A DNA stretch of 6,412 nt, from contig VSOC01000178.1 in NCBI GenBank assembly GCA_009774615.1, forward strand, positions 1-6,412, read 5' to 3'. The DNA is from Lachnospiraceae bacterium. GTDB taxonomy: Bacteria > Bacillota > Clostridia > Lachnospirales > Lachnospiraceae. How positions within the stretch are numbered: position 1 is the stretch's first letter; the number at the start of each line of letters is the position of its first letter. The notes below the pieces were generated by a model. It did no database searches. It was given only the letters and a program-made list of their open reading frames with translations, and was not told the DNA's origin. Made by a program: the position numbers and the translations under genes. This document shows positions 4,883 to 6,412 of this stretch, piece after piece.

Positions 4883-6412
4883 TTAATAGACAGGTTCATA
4901 ATATTTGACATTTTCCAAAAAACACAGTTCTGCCAATGGCATCGCTTTTGGCATTACAGGATTCTTGGGAACCGGGTCGTACTTTTCATCCTCCTTCATA
5001 TCCCGTTTACGCTGTTCCTCTTGCTCTTCATCTATCTTTACGGACTGCTCTACCCCCAACCGGTAAGAATCGGAAGTTCTTTTCCTTGCCGGATATCTTG
5101 GGTCTTTATCATTGATCGGGTATAATAATTCTTTCTTCAGCTTTCTCCCATGCTCTCCCTGCACACTAAACTGGTCAGAACTGAAATTTAGACATCGATC
5201 CGGTTCAATCTTCTCATCTAGGAAAGGTTTTTGTCCCTTGACCATCACAATACACTGATTAGGCGGCAGACGGTAAAGCTCATCCTGGGTCATCAATGGC
5301 CTTTGGGTAGCATTGTAGGAATGTTCTACTGTAGAACTATCCATACCAAACATCCCTACCGTTTTTGATGCATGGACAGAGGTCTGCTCTGCCTGAATTG
5401 TTTTGATTCCCAATGCATTACTCATCCACTTCGTTGCTGACTTTTCTCCCTGGCCTCCACTTCCGATAAACACAATCTGATGGACGTTATCCATAATGTC
5501 CGCCGCTGCTTTATCGTAAAGGGTTTCAATCTGGTTGGGGGACTGAACAATCATGCAGGTAGAGAGATTGACGGAACGGAAAGTGGCAATCTTTTTATCG
5601 AAATCAGGAATCTTCCCAACATTGCTAAACTCATCCTGAAAAAATGTCACATGATGGGGAAGGCTCCCGTTAAATACATTCTGCGCCCGGTAATAAAGGT
5701 TTTCAAACAACTGGGTGTAAAGCAGAGAAATCAGAAAATTATAGGTACTGTTGGTTGTTGGGATAATGATATAAAATGCTGTTGGCCTGTTCCCAATGGT
5801 ATCCATTTCCAGGGTATCTACGTTTGTCAGCCGTTGAATGTCTTTGGAAGCAAACAGCCGGACAGCAGTTTGCGCAGTAGAAATAATGGAACTCATTTCT
5901 TTCCCTGTAGCAGATACCTTCCTCCTCCAGACGATTGCCGGATGCTCCTCTCCCATCCTAGACATCTTCATCAAATGATCCAGCCAAACATCATAGCCGG
6001 ACTGATAGTTCTCATCCCCTTCCGAAAAGCCACACATATTTAGTAACTCTGATACCGTAGTAAAGTTCTGTTCACGGAAGGCAAACTCATAATAAACGGC
6101 ATAGCAGATGGAATTAAGCAGGGATTTTGCACTGTTCATCCAATGAGGGTCGGAAGGGACTTTCCCGCCATTTGCATTCTCTACCACAGAATCCACCATA
6201 ATCAATAGAGAGTCTGCGCTTCGGATGTAGCGGAAAGGGTTATAGCAGTCGGAAAATCTCTGTTCATTGATATTGAATACCCGGATCTGATACCCGTTGG
6301 CTTCTAAAAATCCAGCCGTATCCCGGCACAATTCCCCTTTCGGGTCAGTGACGATATACGACGTTGGAAAATCCTTTGACGTACATTGCATGAGCGACGG
6401 TTTCACAAAGAA
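4883..6412 (-). CDS. virD4: VirD4/TraG-type coupling protein, N-terminus outside window
   Basis: This is the coupling ATPase that brings the relaxase-DNA complex to the conjugation channel; it acts at the cytoplasmic face of the membrane. The reading frame stays open to the last base of the window. At the edge it reads FFVKPSLMQC, the stretch that directly follows the Walker A loop in TraG proteins, so the N-terminal membrane helices and the P-loop itself lie beyond position 6412. The visible 509 residues include TSYIVTDPKGELCRDT, a Walker B-like region VTFFQDEFSNVGKIPDF, a downstream MIVQSPNQIETLY sensor-like segment, and the usual C-terminal TQDELYRLPPNQCIVMVKG. The GTG near 6406 is not the true start. 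The last ~100 residues are charged and variable, as is normal. The gene is followed not by the next transfer gene but by an opposite-strand cassette of about 1.2 kb. Assignment is firm. Confidence 0.95.
   Translation of the reverse strand, partial: FFVKPSLMQCTSKDFPTSYIVTDPKGELCRDTAGFLEANGYQIRVFNINEQRFSDCYNPFRYIRSADSLLIMVDSVVENANGGKVPSDPHWMNSAKSLLNSICYAVYYEFAFREQNFTTVSELLNMCGFSEGDENYQSGYDVWLDHLMKMSRMGEEHPAIVWRRKVSATGKEMSSIISTAQTAVRLFASKDIQRLTNVDTLEMDTIGNRPTAFYIIIPTTNSTYNFLISLLYTQLFENLYYRAQNVFNGSLPHHVTFFQDEFSNVGKIPDFDKKIATFRSVNLSTCMIVQSPNQIETLYDKAAADIMDNVHQIVFIGSGGQGEKSATKWMSNALGIKTIQAEQTSVHASKTVGMFGMDSSTVEHSYNATQRPLMTQDELYRLPPNQCIVMVKGQKPFLDEKIEPDRCLNFSSDQFSVQGEHGRKLKKELLYPINDKDPRYPARKRTSDSYRLGVEQSVKIDEEQEEQRKRDMKEDEKYDPVPKNPVMPKAMPLAELCFLENVKYYEPVY

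Noticed and set aside
5480..6043. A 187-codon plus-strand open frame, the longest one lying opposite a transfer gene.
   Set aside because: It lies wholly antisense to the well-supported coupling protein, has no ribosome site of note, and its translation has no recognisable domain; the other plus-strand frames opposite transfer genes are rejected likewise.

Overview
The window looks like part of an integrative and conjugative element (or related conjugative transfer region) from a Gram-positive, probably clostridial (Lachnospiraceae-like) host. The evidence is a minus-strand run of type IV secretion (T4SS) genes of the Firmicutes kind: a VirD4/TraG coupling ATPase, a small pilin-like protein, a VirB6/TrbL-like polytopic protein, a PrgI-family protein and a VirB4-related protein. 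Strong AGGAGG-type ribosome sites and short gene spacing fit this. No taxonomic search was possible, so the host is an inference.

Layout, in the order of minus-strand transcription (right to left). Positions 6412-4883 hold the coupling protein, which lacks its N-terminus because the window edge cuts it just after the Walker A region. Positions 4882-3690 interrupt the transfer genes with an AT-richer, plus-strand cassette: a DUF3800 protein gene (3892-4674), a weak terminator, and then a short independent transcription unit with a near-consensus promoter (4759-4786) and an ideal intrinsic terminator (4850-4880). That unit encodes about 88 nt of RNA with two hairpins. The transfer genes then resume: pilin-like (3689-3282), VirB6/TrbL-like (3200-2046), PrgI (2029-1502) and a 468-residue protein (1482-76). 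The last resembles the N-terminal half of VirB4 but carries a ruined P-loop and ends soon after it. Positions 1-75 contain no gene I can support.

How the parts work together. The T4SS genes would build a membrane channel (VirB6, PrgI, pilin) energised by VirB4-type and VirD4-type ATPases. A full VirB4 with an intact P-loop is not in this window and would be expected further downstream on the minus strand. The DUF3800 gene plus small RNA is unrelated to conjugation and looks like cargo placed head-on into the operon. DUF3800 proteins have an RNase H-like set of acidic motifs, and the family is known to be found near structured RNAs. A protein-plus-RNA module, possibly defensive or addictive, is therefore the most interesting reading of this window. 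The other notable point is the VirB4-like pseudo-ATPase.
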